Shown: piece after piece, positions 52,793-61,162 of the stretch | Position numbering within the stretch: the stretch's first letter is position 1 | Layout: every line of letters starts with the position of its first letter | Source: Tissierella simiarum | Lineage (GTDB): Bacteria; Bacillota; Clostridia; Tissierellales; Tissierellaceae | Length of the DNA: 64,000 bases | Direction of reading: 5' to 3' | Assembly (NCBI RefSeq): GCF_018917865.1 | Contig: NZ_JAHLPM010000005.1 | Coordinates: forward strand, 124,001 to 188,000 | Translations under genes and position numbers: made by a program | The notes under the pieces: model-generated | Seen by the model: the letters and a program-made list of their open reading frames with translations, nothing else | Told to the model about the DNA's origin: nothing | Database searches by the model: none

Positions 52793-54718
52793 ATGATAAA
52801 AGAGAAATCTGTTACATCTATAAGTTTAATTTCTATTACTGTAGTTGCACTACTCTTAATAAGTTATATTATGAGTACATCAACAGATAAAGGTAATCAG
52901 AGTACAATTCAACAGCCAGAGTATGTAGATAAAATATTTAACAAAGATATAGTATCAGAAATAGATATTATAATAGATGAAAATTCATGGAAAGATTTAT
53001 TAGAAAATGCCATAAAAGAAGAGTACTATAATTGTGATATTATAATCAATGGGGAGACATTTTCAAATGTAGGGATTAGAGCTAAAGGTAATTCTAGTTT
53101 AACTATGGTAGCTAATGATAGTACTACTGATCGTTATAGCTTCAAAGTCAATTTTGGTAAATATATAAAGGGACAGAGCTATTATGGTTTAGATAAGTTA
53201 GTCCTCAATAACAATATATCTGATGCCACAAGTATGAAAGAATACTTATCCTATGAGATGTTCGAAGAAATGGGTGTTCCAACACCAGGTTTTTCTTACA
53301 CTAGTATTAAAGTGAATGGTGAAGTATGGGGATTATATTTAGCAGTTGAGGTGATGGAAGAAAGTTTCATTGAAAGATATTTTGGACGCGTTGATGGAAA
53401 TCTATACAAGCCTGAAGGTATGGAAATGGGGGCTAAAGCTATGGGAATAGGTGGAAATAAAGACAACATGCCTAAAAACTTTAAAGGTGCAGATGAAGGG
53501 GAAAACAGAAACAATATGCCTGAAAACTTTAAAGATCCAGGTGAAGGAGAAGATAGAAATGAGAATCCTGAAGCATTTAAAGGTCCAGATGGAAGAGGAA
53601 ATAAAGAGGCCAACTTAGTATATAATGGAGATGATATTTCTAATTACTCAAGTATTTTTGATAATTCAATATTTAAAACTACGGATAAAAAAGATTATAA
53701 AACTGTGATCGAAATGATGAAAAATTTAAGTGAAGGTACTAATTTAGAGGAATATCTTGATACGGATGAAATACTGAGATATTTTGCTGTGAATACATTT
53801 CTTGTAAACTTAGATAGTTATGCTGGAAATATGAAACATAATTATTATCTATATGAGAGAAATGGAGAATTTCAAATATTGCCTTGGGATTTTAATTTAT
53901 CTTTTGCAGGGCATGAAATAAGAGATGCTTCATCTGCTATAAATTTCCCTATAGATAAACCTGTTAGCGATAGTATGGAAAATAGTCCTCTTATATCTAA
54001 GCTGTTAGAGAAAGAGGAATATAAGGAAATTTATCATCAATACCTTGAAGAATTAGTGGTAAACTATATTAAATCTGGAAAATATGAAGCTTCTATTAGC
54101 AAGGTTAATGAATTAATAAAAAAGTATATTAAAGAGGACCCTACAGCCTTTTTCACATACGAGCAGTATGAAAGCTCTTTACCAGTATTACTTAAATTTG
54201 GAAAGGATCGAAGTGAAAGTATCATAGCGCAGCTTAACGGTCAACAGCCAAGTACTACTTATGGAAACATTAGCACTAGTATTGATCTATCTGCATTAGG
54301 TTCTATGGGAAGAGGGGCTGGAGATAGAGCACAAGGGAATAGACAACCTAACATGGAAAACATGCCGAATCCTGAATTAATGGGACAAATAATGGAGATA
54401 ATAGGAAATACAGACGCAGATGGAATTACAGAAGAACAAAAATCAAAATTAAAGGATCTGGGATTAACTGATAGCCAAATGGAAGAAATGATTCAAATGA
54501 AAAATCAAATGCCATTAAAAGGTAATGAACAGTTTCAAGAACAAGAGGAATTTAGACCAAGAAATAATCAACAAAACAAAGATTTTGAGAACAATAGACT
54601 ATTACAAGATAATACAAACAATCAATGGATAATTCTTATAGTTGTAAGTGTCTTAACTTTGTTAATAGCTTTACTATTTGTATCAAAATTTGAACGAAGA
54701 AAGTATTATAAAAGTTAA
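52793..54718 (+). CDS. CotH-like secreted kinase
   Basis: The 641-residue protein has an N-terminal membrane segment (about 10-28), a CotH kinase domain (about 45-480) with VGIRAKGNSSLTM, YGLDKLVLNNNISD, MKEYLSYEMFEEMGVP and the metal-binding QILPWDFNLSFAGHE, and a C-terminal membrane helix (about 613-632) before FERRKYYKS. A low-complexity insert at about 222-270 repeats NMP.NFK.....GE and interrupts the kinase domain. CotH in Bacillus phosphorylates coat proteins; the homologues next to VTC/DUF4956 are membrane-bound and of unknown substrate. AAGGTG-type box precedes ATG 52793. Confidence 0.9.
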   Translation: MIKEKSVTSISLISITVVALLLISYIMSTSTDKGNQSTIQQPEYVDKIFNKDIVSEIDIIIDENSWKDLLENAIKEEYYNCDIIINGETFSNVGIRAKGNSSLTMVANDSTTDRYSFKVNFGKYIKGQSYYGLDKLVLNNNISDATSMKEYLSYEMFEEMGVPTPGFSYTSIKVNGEVWGLYLAVEVMEESFIERYFGRVDGNLYKPEGMEMGAKAMGIGGNKDNMPKNFKGADEGENRNNMPENFKDPGEGEDRNENPEAFKGPDGRGNKEANLVYNGDDISNYSSIFDNSIFKTTDKKDYKTVIEMMKNLSEGTNLEEYLDTDEILRYFAVNTFLVNLDSYAGNMKHNYYLYERNGEFQILPWDFNLSFAGHEIRDASSAINFPIDKPVSDSMENSPLISKLLEKEEYKEIYHQYLEELVVNYIKSGKYEASISKVNELIKKYIKEDPTAFFTYEQYESSLPVLLKFGKDRSESIIAQLNGQQPSTTYGNISTSIDLSALGSMGRGAGDRAQGNRQPNMENMPNPELMGQIMEIIGNTDADGITEEQKSKLKDLGLTDSQMEEMIQMKNQMPLKGNEQFQEQEEFRPRNNQQNKDFENNRLLQDNTNNQWIILIVVSVLTLLIALLFVSKFERRKYYKS

Positions 54719-54764
54719 AATAATTAAAGGCTCTGATTAAGCTTAATCAGAGCCTTTAATTATT
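54719..54764. terminator. Bidirectional terminator after the CotH gene
   Basis: A near-perfect 23-bp inverted repeat (AATAATTAAAGGCTCTGATT arm) centred at AAGCTT ends the VTC-DUF4956-CotH transcript and can also stop the minus-strand small gene. Confidence 0.88.
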
Positions 54765-54865
54765 TTATTTCTTGAAGTTCTTAAATTTCTTTATACTATT
54801 GTATAATTAGTGCATAGGTGAAAATAGAATAAACTTAAAATAAGACATCATTTTTCTTAAAATAG

Positions 54866-55036
54866 CTAGAATTTTTTTCTTCTATTGTTTATTAAAACAT
54901 ATAAACCAAAAACTATTAACGCTATGGGAGCAAATAATTTTATGAGTAAACCTAAAGTAATTGCAGAAGTTATAAAAAGTAGCAATAAACAAACAAAAAA
55001 TAATACAAGGAATGTAATTAAGCAACCTAATATCAT
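54866..55036 (-). CDS. Small membrane protein, 56 residues
   Basis: On the minus strand AAAGGAGG (about 55042-55049) precedes ATG at 55036 and the frame ends TAG at 54866. The product begins MILGCLITFLVLFFVCLLLL and continues through two hydrophobic helices to a basic tail, INNRRKKF, predicting a two-helix inner-membrane protein with cytoplasmic C-terminus. I do not recognise the family. The overlapping plus-strand frame at 54885-55112 has no ribosome binding site and an unnatural composition, so the minus-strand gene is preferred. Confidence 0.7.
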   Translation of the reverse strand: MILGCLITFLVLFFVCLLLLFITSAITLGLLIKLFAPIALIVFGLYVLINNRRKKF

Positions 55037-55194
55037 AAGAGACCTCCTTTATTATATTAGTAATGAAATAATATCTATTATTAGTGTCATCGGTGTCATC
55101 ATTATACCATAGATTATTTTATCTTTTTATAGATAATATGATAATATAAAGATATAAAATACTAAGTTTACTACTTTTGTTAGGAGAGATTATT

Positions 55195-55662
55195 ATGTCA
55201 AAAACAAATGCTATGAGAATATTAGATAAAAAGGGTATTACTTATAATATAATTACTTATGAAAATAAAGATGGAAAAATTGATGGAGTTTCTGTTGCTA
55301 ATAAAATTGGAAGAGATCCCAAGACTGTGTTTAAAACTTTAGTAGGTCATGGGAAAGATAATATTTATGTATTTATTATTCCAGTACAAGATGAGTTAGA
55401 TTATAAGAAAGCTGCTTTAGCCACAGAAGAAAAAAAGATAGAGCTTATAAATGTTAAAGATATTATAAAATACACAGGGTATATAAGAGGAGGATGTTCA
55501 CCCATAGGTATGAAAAAAGCTTATCCCACTTTTATTCATGAGAGCAGCTTAAATTTAGAAAAGATAATAGTAAGTGGTGGTAAGATTGGTATGCAGATTG
55601 AATTAAATGTTGAAGATTTAAAAGTTGCTACAGAAGCAGATTTTAAAGATCTAATAAAATAA
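55195..55662 (+). CDS. ybaK: Cys-tRNA(Pro)/aminoacyl-tRNA deacylase, YbaK family
   Basis: The 155-residue protein matches the YbaK/EbsC editing family, which hydrolyses Cys-tRNA(Pro). Family features are NAMRILDKKGITYNIITYE at the start, DPKTVFKTLVG with the conserved catalytic lysine, and YIRGGCSPIGMKKAYPTFI near the C-terminus. GGAGAG fits ATG 55195, not TTG 55177. Length is normal. It is a single-gene unit. Confidence 0.93.
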   Translation: MSKTNAMRILDKKGITYNIITYENKDGKIDGVSVANKIGRDPKTVFKTLVGHGKDNIYVFIIPVQDELDYKKAALATEEKKIELINVKDIIKYTGYIRGGCSPIGMKKAYPTFIHESSLNLEKIIVSGGKIGMQIELNVEDLKVATEADFKDLIK

Positions 55663-55742
55663 TACATTTACACGTTTCACCTATAGAGATTGTTAAACAT
55701 ATTATATACCAAGTGAAAGTATATACTTTGGTGGTGAATATT

Positions 55743-56384
55743 ATGAATGAGTATAATTGCTTAAAGTTAGGAATGAAAGCTCCTGATTTTACTGCTATGT
55801 CAACTTTTGGGCCTATAAGATTATCAGACTTTAAAGGTAGATGGATAGTATTGTTTTCTCATCCAGGAGATTTTACTCCTGTTTGTACTACAGAATTCAT
55901 TGCTTTTGCAAAGGAGAATGATTCTTTTATAGAAAGAAATGCACAACTTTTAGGTTTAAGCATTGATAGTAACCCTTCACACCTCGCTTGGGTATATAAT
56001 ATCTATCAAAATACAGGTATTCAAATACCATTTCCCATAATATCAGATAGAGATATGAGTATTTCTAAATTATATGGTATGATAGCTCCTGACGTTAGCA
56101 CTACAGAAACTATAAGAAGTGTTTTTATTATTGACGATAAACAGATAATTAGAGCTATTTTAACATATCCATTAACTAATGGTAGGTTTATTCCAGAAAT
56201 ACTAAGATTGTTAATTGCACTTCAAACTACAGATAGCGAAAAGGTAGCTACTCCAGCAGATTGGTTACCAGGCCAGCCAGTAGTTATTCCTCCTCCAAAT
56301 ACTTATGAAGAACTTTTAAATAGGATAGGTGGAGAAGAAGGATATTATTGCGTAGATTGGTATCTTTGCTTTAAGAACATATAG
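55743..56384 (+). CDS. Peroxiredoxin, Prx6/1-Cys-like
   Basis: The 213-residue protein has the AhpC/TSA fold: GMKAPDFTAMSTFGPIRLSDF, then LFSHPGDFTPVCTTEFIAFA with the peroxidatic Cys at about residue 45, and the long C-terminal extension with ATPADWLPGQPVVIPPP that marks the Prx6-type archaeal/clostridial group. Other cysteines are only near the C-terminus (YYCVDWYLCF). It reduces peroxides. GGTGGTG precedes ATG 55743. Own terminator follows. Confidence 0.93.
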   Translation: MNEYNCLKLGMKAPDFTAMSTFGPIRLSDFKGRWIVLFSHPGDFTPVCTTEFIAFAKENDSFIERNAQLLGLSIDSNPSHLAWVYNIYQNTGIQIPFPIISDRDMSISKLYGMIAPDVSTTETIRSVFIIDDKQIIRAILTYPLTNGRFIPEILRLLIALQTTDSEKVATPADWLPGQPVVIPPPNTYEELLNRIGGEEGYYCVDWYLCFKNI

Positions 56385-56385
56385 A

Positions 56386-56430
56386 GACTAAAACCCAGCT
56401 CTAATAACAAGAGCTGGGTTTTAGTCTTTA
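56386..56430. terminator. Terminator after the peroxiredoxin gene
   Basis: GACTAAAACCCAGCTCT (56386-56402) pairs perfectly with 56410-56426, followed by TTTA. Confidence 0.85.
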
Positions 56431-56543
56431 AATAAATTTTAAGCCATATGAATATGTCCACTTATTGTTAGTGTAATGTATTTATACTATAATTAAATAG
56501 TATCTAAATTAAAGAATATTCACCTAATAGGAGGTATGCAGAA

Positions 56544-57719
56544 GTGAATCAGTTATCAATGAAGATATCAGAAATTAAGAATTGGGTAATAGATATTCGA
56601 AGGGATTTTCATCAACATCCAGAGTTAGGTATGGAAGAGTATAGGACTAGGGATAAAATAATTGGGTATTTAAATGATATGGGAATAGAAAATAAAATTG
56701 TTGCAGGGACAGGAGTATTAGGTATAATAAAGGGCGCTAAAGAAGGAAAGACTGTAGCTTTAAGGGCAGATATAGATGCTTTGCCAATGGAAGATAAAAA
56801 AGAAGTTGCATATAGATCAAAAGTTCAAGGCAAAATGCACTGTTGTGGTCATGATGCTCATGCCTCTATATTATTAGGTACTGCTAAAATTTTAAATGAT
56901 ATGAGAGAGGATTTAAGAGGAACAGTAAAACTATTTTTTCAACCAGCAGAAGAAACTACAGGAGGAGCTAAGCCTATGATTGAAGAAGGGGTTATGGAGA
57001 ATCCTCGTGTTGATGGAGTTTTTGGTCTTCATGTAGATAGTGAGCTAGAAGTGGGACATATTGGAATAAAGTATGGACAAATGAGTGCAGCTTCTGATAT
57101 GATTAAAATTATAATTTATGGGAAAAATAGTCACGGGGCATATCCTCACGAAGGAGTAGATGCTATATCCATAGCAAGTCAAGTAGTAAACAGTATTCAA
57201 ACTATAGTTAGTAGAAACATAGATCCTAGAAGTTCTGCTGTAGTAACTATAGGAACTATTAATGGTGGTTATGCAGGTAATATTATTGCAGATAAAGTAG
57301 AAATGATTGGTATAGTTAGAACATTAAATAAAGGAGCTAGAGAATTAGTATTAAATAAGCTAGAAGATATAGTAGAGAATCTTCCTAGAACCTTAGGCGG
57401 TAGAGGAGAGCTAATTAGAACTGAAGGTTATACTGCTTTGATAAATGATGATGAAATGGTTAAAATAGTACATACTAATGGTATGGAATTTCTAGGGGAA
57501 GAAAATGTCCATCAATTAAAGCATCCAAGCTTTGGTGTAGAAGATTTTTCATTTTTTTCAGAGGTAAGACCAGGAGCTTTTTTTCACTTGGGATCTGGAA
57601 ATAAAGAAAAAGGAATAATTCATAAAGGGCATACTCCCTATTTTGACATAGATGAGGATGCATTATCTCTAGGGGTAGAGCTTCAAGTGATGAATGTATT
57701 AAAATTTTTAGATAAATAG
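56544..57719 (+). CDS. M20 family amidohydrolase/peptidase
   Basis: The 391-residue zinc enzyme matches the M20D group (N-acyl-L-amino-acid amidohydrolase, hippurate hydrolase, IAA-amino-acid hydrolase). Motifs: DFHQHPELGMEEYRT, ALRADIDALPM, CCGHDAHASILLGTA with metal ligands, and QPAEETTGGAK with the catalytic Glu. The dimerisation domain (about 185-300) interrupts the catalytic domain as usual. AGGAGG at 56530-56535 supports GTG 56544. Substrate within the group is not determinable. A phosphoglucomutase gene follows by 19 bp. Confidence 0.92.
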   Translation: MNQLSMKISEIKNWVIDIRRDFHQHPELGMEEYRTRDKIIGYLNDMGIENKIVAGTGVLGIIKGAKEGKTVALRADIDALPMEDKKEVAYRSKVQGKMHCCGHDAHASILLGTAKILNDMREDLRGTVKLFFQPAEETTGGAKPMIEEGVMENPRVDGVFGLHVDSELEVGHIGIKYGQMSAASDMIKIIIYGKNSHGAYPHEGVDAISIASQVVNSIQTIVSRNIDPRSSAVVTIGTINGGYAGNIIADKVEMIGIVRTLNKGARELVLNKLEDIVENLPRTLGGRGELIRTEGYTALINDDEMVKIVHTNGMEFLGEENVHQLKHPSFGVEDFSFFSEVRPGAFFHLGSGNKEKGIIHKGHTPYFDIDEDALSLGVELQVMNVLKFLDK

Positions 57720-57738
57720 GTTAATAAGAGGTGATATA

Positions 57739-59427
57739 ATGGAGTTTTTAGAGAAATATAATTATTGGATAGAAAATGAATATTTTGATGAAGAAACAAA
57801 AAAAGAGTTAAAATCTATTACTGATGAAAAGGAAATAGAGGACAGATTTTATGCAGATTTAACTTTTGGTACTGCAGGATTAAGAGGAAAAATAGGTGCT
57901 GGTACAAATAGAATGAATAAATATACAATTTCTTTGGCAACTCAGGGGCTAGCTCAAGTTATAGTAAATAGAGGAAAAGAAGCTATGGACAGAGGCGTTG
58001 CTATAGCTTTTGATGTAAGACATTTTTCTGATAAGTTTGCAGAAATAGCGGCTCAAGTTTTAGCCGCCAATGGTGTAAAAGTATATTTATTTGAAGGAAT
58101 TAGGCCTACACCAGAACTATCTTATACTATTAGAAGGTTAAACACTATTTCTGGAATAGTAGTTACAGCTAGCCATAATCCTAGAGACTATAATGGATAT
58201 AAAGTATATTGGGAAGATGGATCTCAAATATTAGATGATGTGGCAGGAGAAATTTTAAGTGAAATAAATAAAATCCAAGATTTTTCAGAAATAAAATTGA
58301 TGGATTTAAATGAAGCTATAGAAAGAAAATATATAAATTATGTTGGTAAGGAAATTGATGATGAATATATTGAAAAAGTAAAAAATCTAGCTTTAAATGA
58401 AGATATCGATAAGGGTATAAAAATCGTTTACACTCCTCTTAATGGTACAGGCAATAAACCTGTTAGAAGGGTTTTAAAGGAGAGGGGATTTAATAATATA
58501 ATAGTGGTACCAGAACAAGAAAATCCTGATCCAGACTTTACTACAGTGGGTTATCCAAATCCAGAAGATGTAAAGGCTTTTAATTATGCAGTTAAACTAG
58601 GCAAAGAGAAAGAAGCCGATATACTTATAGCTACAGATCCAGATTGTGATAGGGTAGCCTGTATGGTAAAAAACGATAATGAAGAATATGTATTTATAAA
58701 TGGCAACAAAACAGGAGCTTTACTGATTAATTATATTCTTACTACAAGAAATAGAGACAATACTATTCCTAAAGATGGTGTCATAGTTAAAAGTATAGTG
58801 ACAGGAGACTTAAGTAAGGCTATAGCTGAAAGCTATGGAGTAGAGACAATAGAAACTCTTACTGGCTTTAAGCATATATGTGGAAAAGCCAATGAGTTTG
58901 ATAAAACAAAAGAGCATACATTTATCTTTGGTTATGAAGAAAGTATTGGATATGTTTATGATACAATAGTTAGAGATAAAGATGCAGTTATTTCTTCTAT
59001 GCTAATAGCTGAAATGGCAGCTTTCTATAAAAAACATGGAAAAACTTTATTAGATGAATTAGAAGCCATATATAAGCAATATGGCTATTATGATGAAAAA
59101 CTTATTTCCATAGTATTAGAAGGCTTAGAGGGTAGCAGAAGGATTGGAAGGATGATGGATTCATTTAGGGAAAGTCCTATTGATAAAATAGAAGATATGA
59201 AGTTAATAAAAGTCATAGATTATTTAAATGATGAGACAGGAAATCCTAAATCTAATGTATTAAAATATTACTTTGATGATGGTTCATGGTATGCTATAAG
59301 ACCTTCTGGAACGGAACCTAAAATAAAAATTTATATATATTCTAAAGGTGGCAATAAAGAAGAAGCAGAAAGTAAAATACAAAGTATTGAATCAACTGTA
59401 ATAAGTAGAATAGATTCTATAAAATGA
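57739..59427 (+). CDS. pgcA: Alpha-phosphoglucomutase / phosphomannomutase (PgcA type)
   Basis: The 562-residue phosphohexomutase has all active-site loops: LTFGTAGLRGKIGAGTNRMN, the phosphoserine loop VVTASHNPRDYNGYKVY (Ser about residue 143), the Mg loop IATDPDCDRVA (about 304-314), the sugar loop FGYEESIGY and the phosphate loop RPSGTEPKIKIYIYS near the C-terminus. It interconverts glucose-1-phosphate and glucose-6-phosphate. It would provide glucose-1-phosphate for nucleotide-sugar synthesis and thus for the beta-1,2-glucan synthase, which is consistent with the degenerate mutase domain encoded at 38216-40648. AGAGGTGATATA precedes ATG 57739. Confidence 0.95.
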   Translation: MEFLEKYNYWIENEYFDEETKKELKSITDEKEIEDRFYADLTFGTAGLRGKIGAGTNRMNKYTISLATQGLAQVIVNRGKEAMDRGVAIAFDVRHFSDKFAEIAAQVLAANGVKVYLFEGIRPTPELSYTIRRLNTISGIVVTASHNPRDYNGYKVYWEDGSQILDDVAGEILSEINKIQDFSEIKLMDLNEAIERKYINYVGKEIDDEYIEKVKNLALNEDIDKGIKIVYTPLNGTGNKPVRRVLKERGFNNIIVVPEQENPDPDFTTVGYPNPEDVKAFNYAVKLGKEKEADILIATDPDCDRVACMVKNDNEEYVFINGNKTGALLINYILTTRNRDNTIPKDGVIVKSIVTGDLSKAIAESYGVETIETLTGFKHICGKANEFDKTKEHTFIFGYEESIGYVYDTIVRDKDAVISSMLIAEMAAFYKKHGKTLLDELEAIYKQYGYYDEKLISIVLEGLEGSRRIGRMMDSFRESPIDKIEDMKLIKVIDYLNDETGNPKSNVLKYYFDDGSWYAIRPSGTEPKIKIYIYSKGGNKEEAESKIQSIESTVISRIDSIK

Positions 59428-59484
59428 AATAAAACAACTCTCTTTTTGGATGTATAGCACTAAAAAAGAGAGTTGTTTTATTTC
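59426..59484 (+). terminator. Terminator after pgcA
   Basis: AAATAAAACAACTCTCTTTT pairs with AAAAGAGAGTTGTTTTATTT across a 15-nt loop and ends in T. Overlaps the stop of pgcA. Confidence 0.88.
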
Positions 59485-59551
59485 CATTGATTTATTAACT
59501 ATATTGAGATAGAATTTTAATTAGAAAGACTTAATAAGGAGGTGTACAAAG

Positions 59552-60118
59552 ATAGAACTGCTGAAAGAAAGAATTTTAAAAGATGGTACAATTGAAGAAG
59601 GAAATATATTAAAGGTAGATAGCTTTTTAAATCATCAATTGGATATAAGTTTATTAAACGAAATAGGAAAGGAGTTCAGAAGGAGGTTTCCTGAAAAAAT
59701 TGACAAAATATTAACCATTGAAACTTCAGGAATAGGTATTGCGGCTATAGCTGCTCAATACTTTAATACACCAGTGGTATATGCTAGAAAAATAGACTCC
59801 AAAAACCTTGAAAAAGACGTTTATGAAACAAAGGTTTATTCTTATACTAAAGGAAAAGAATATACTGTAAAGGTTGGAAAAAAGTATTTAAATAAAGAGG
59901 AAAAGATTTTAGTAATAGATGATTTTTTAGCTAATGGCAAAGCTTTAGAAGGTCTAATAGATATAATTTCTCAAGCTGGAGCTAGTCTAGTAGGGGCAGG
60001 TATAGTTATAGAAAAAGGTTTTCAAGAAGGCGGACAAGACCTTAGAAATAAGGGAATAAAAATAGAATCTTTAGCAATTATAGAAAGTTTAAGTGATGGA
60101 AGAGTTATCTTTAAATAG
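59552..60118 (+). CDS. xpt: Xanthine phosphoribosyltransferase with an ATA start codon
   Basis: The 188-residue enzyme makes XMP from xanthine and PRPP. From ATA 59552 the protein reads (M)[20 protein letters not shown] followed by [14 protein letters not shown], the usual Xpt N-terminus. Further motifs: [19 protein letters not shown], and the PRPP-binding [23 protein letters not shown] (59536-59542) lies 9 nt before ATA 59552, and there is no in-frame ATG, GTG or TTG nearby. The next in-frame TTG, at 59639, would remove the conserved first 29 residues. So the gene appears to start with AUA, or to have lost an ATG. No purine riboswitch is recognisable upstream. Confidence 0.9.
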   Translation: MELLKERILKDGTIEEGNILKVDSFLNHQLDISLLNEIGKEFRRRFPEKIDKILTIETSGIGIAAIAAQYFNTPVVYARKIDSKNLEKDVYETKVYSYTKGKEYTVKVGKKYLNKEEKILVIDDFLANGKALEGLIDIISQAGASLVGAGIVIEKGFQEGGQDLRNKGIKIESLAIIESLSDGRVIFK

Positions 60119-60206
60119 TATTAAAAAGTAAAGTTCTTAATTAGTTACACATTTATATAGGTTGAATTAGCAAAATTATTGTGATAAAATTATCTATTGA
60201 AATGTG

Positions 60207-60235
60207 TTGAAACATATAAATAAATTGTATAACAT
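60207..60235 (+). promoter_or_regulatory. Candidate promoter for nfnAB
   Basis: TTGAAA (60207-60212), a 17-bp spacer, then TAACAT (60230-60235). The leader of about 50 nt ends in the GGGAGGAG box of nfnA. Confidence 0.45.
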
Positions 60236-60289
60236 AATTAGCATGTATAGATTAATTAAAATTATGTATTTGTAAGGGAGGAGTTGCAA

Positions 60290-61162
60290 TTGTTTAAAAT
60301 TGTAGAAAAAGAGATTCTTGCTCCAAATATTTTTTCAATGGATATTTTGGCGCCAAGAGTAGCAGCTTCAGCTAAACCAGGTCAATTTGTCATCGTTATT
60401 GCTGATGAAACAGGTGAAAGGGTGCCTCTAACAATTTGTGATTATGATGCTGAAAAAGGAACAGTACAAATTGTTGTTCAATCAATGGGATCTTCAACTA
60501 AAAAGATGGCTGTATATGAAAAAGGAGATTCTTTTAAAGATTTTGTTGGACCTCTTGGAGTTCCTTCAGAGTTTGTTAATGAAGATCTTGAAGAATTAAA
60601 GAAAAAGAAAATTTTATTTGTAGCTGGTGGAGTTGGTACAGCACCTGTTTATCCTCAAGTAAAATGGCTTCACGAGCGTGGCGTTAAAGTAGATGTGATT
60701 ATGGGAGCTAAGACTAAAGACTTAGTCATTCTAGAGGATAAGTTGAGAAGTGTTGCTGATAATCTTTATGTGGCAACTGATGATGGAAGTTATGGCTTTC
60801 ATGGTTTAGTTACTAACTATATCGAAGAGTTAGTTAACAATCAAGGAAAAGAATATGATGTTTGTATTGCTATAGGGCCTATGATAATGATGAAGTTCGT
60901 GGCATTAACTACAAAGAAGCTAAACATTAAAACTATTGTATCTCTTAATCCAATTATGGTAGATGGAACAGGTATGTGTGGAGCTTGCAGGGTTACTGTT
61001 GGTAATGAAACAAAATTTGCTTGTGTTGATGGACCAGAGTTTGATGGACATCTTGTTGATTTTGATGAAGCATTAAAGAGACAAGGACAATACAAAACTG
61101 AAGAAGTAAAAAAAGATCATAAACACCATGAAAATTGTGTTTTCAATGGGGGTGCTAAATAA
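60290..61162 (+). CDS. nfnA: NADH-dependent reduced ferredoxin:NADP+ oxidoreductase, small subunit
   Basis: The 290-residue flavoprotein resembles PyrK and sulfide dehydrogenase subunits. It starts FKIVEKEILAPNIFSMDILA, then PGQFVIVIADETGERVPLTI (FAD), LFVAGGVGTAPVYPQVKWL (NAD) and a C-terminal 2Fe-2S motif DGTGMCGACRVTVG...KFACVDGP. Together with the next gene it forms NfnAB, the electron-bifurcating transhydrogenase that couples reduced ferredoxin and NADH oxidation to NADPH formation in anaerobes. The frame is open from TTG 60284, but GGGAGGAG spacing favours TTG 60290. The stop overlaps the start of the next gene (TAATG). Confidence 0.94.
   Translation: MFKIVEKEILAPNIFSMDILAPRVAASAKPGQFVIVIADETGERVPLTICDYDAEKGTVQIVVQSMGSSTKKMAVYEKGDSFKDFVGPLGVPSEFVNEDLEELKKKKILFVAGGVGTAPVYPQVKWLHERGVKVDVIMGAKTKDLVILEDKLRSVADNLYVATDDGSYGFHGLVTNYIEELVNNQGKEYDVCIAIGPMIMMKFVALTTKKLNIKTIVSLNPIMVDGTGMCGACRVTVGNETKFACVDGPEFDGHLVDFDEALKRQGQYKTEEVKKDHKHHENCVFNGGAK

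Noticed and set aside
54885-55112. Plus-strand ORF of 75 codons
   Set aside because: It has no ribosome binding site and an unnatural composition, and it lies antisense to a better-supported small gene at 54866-55036.
59639-60118. xpt starting at TTG 59639
   Set aside because: It would delete the conserved N-terminal 29 residues and lacks a ribosome binding site; the box is positioned for ATA 59552.
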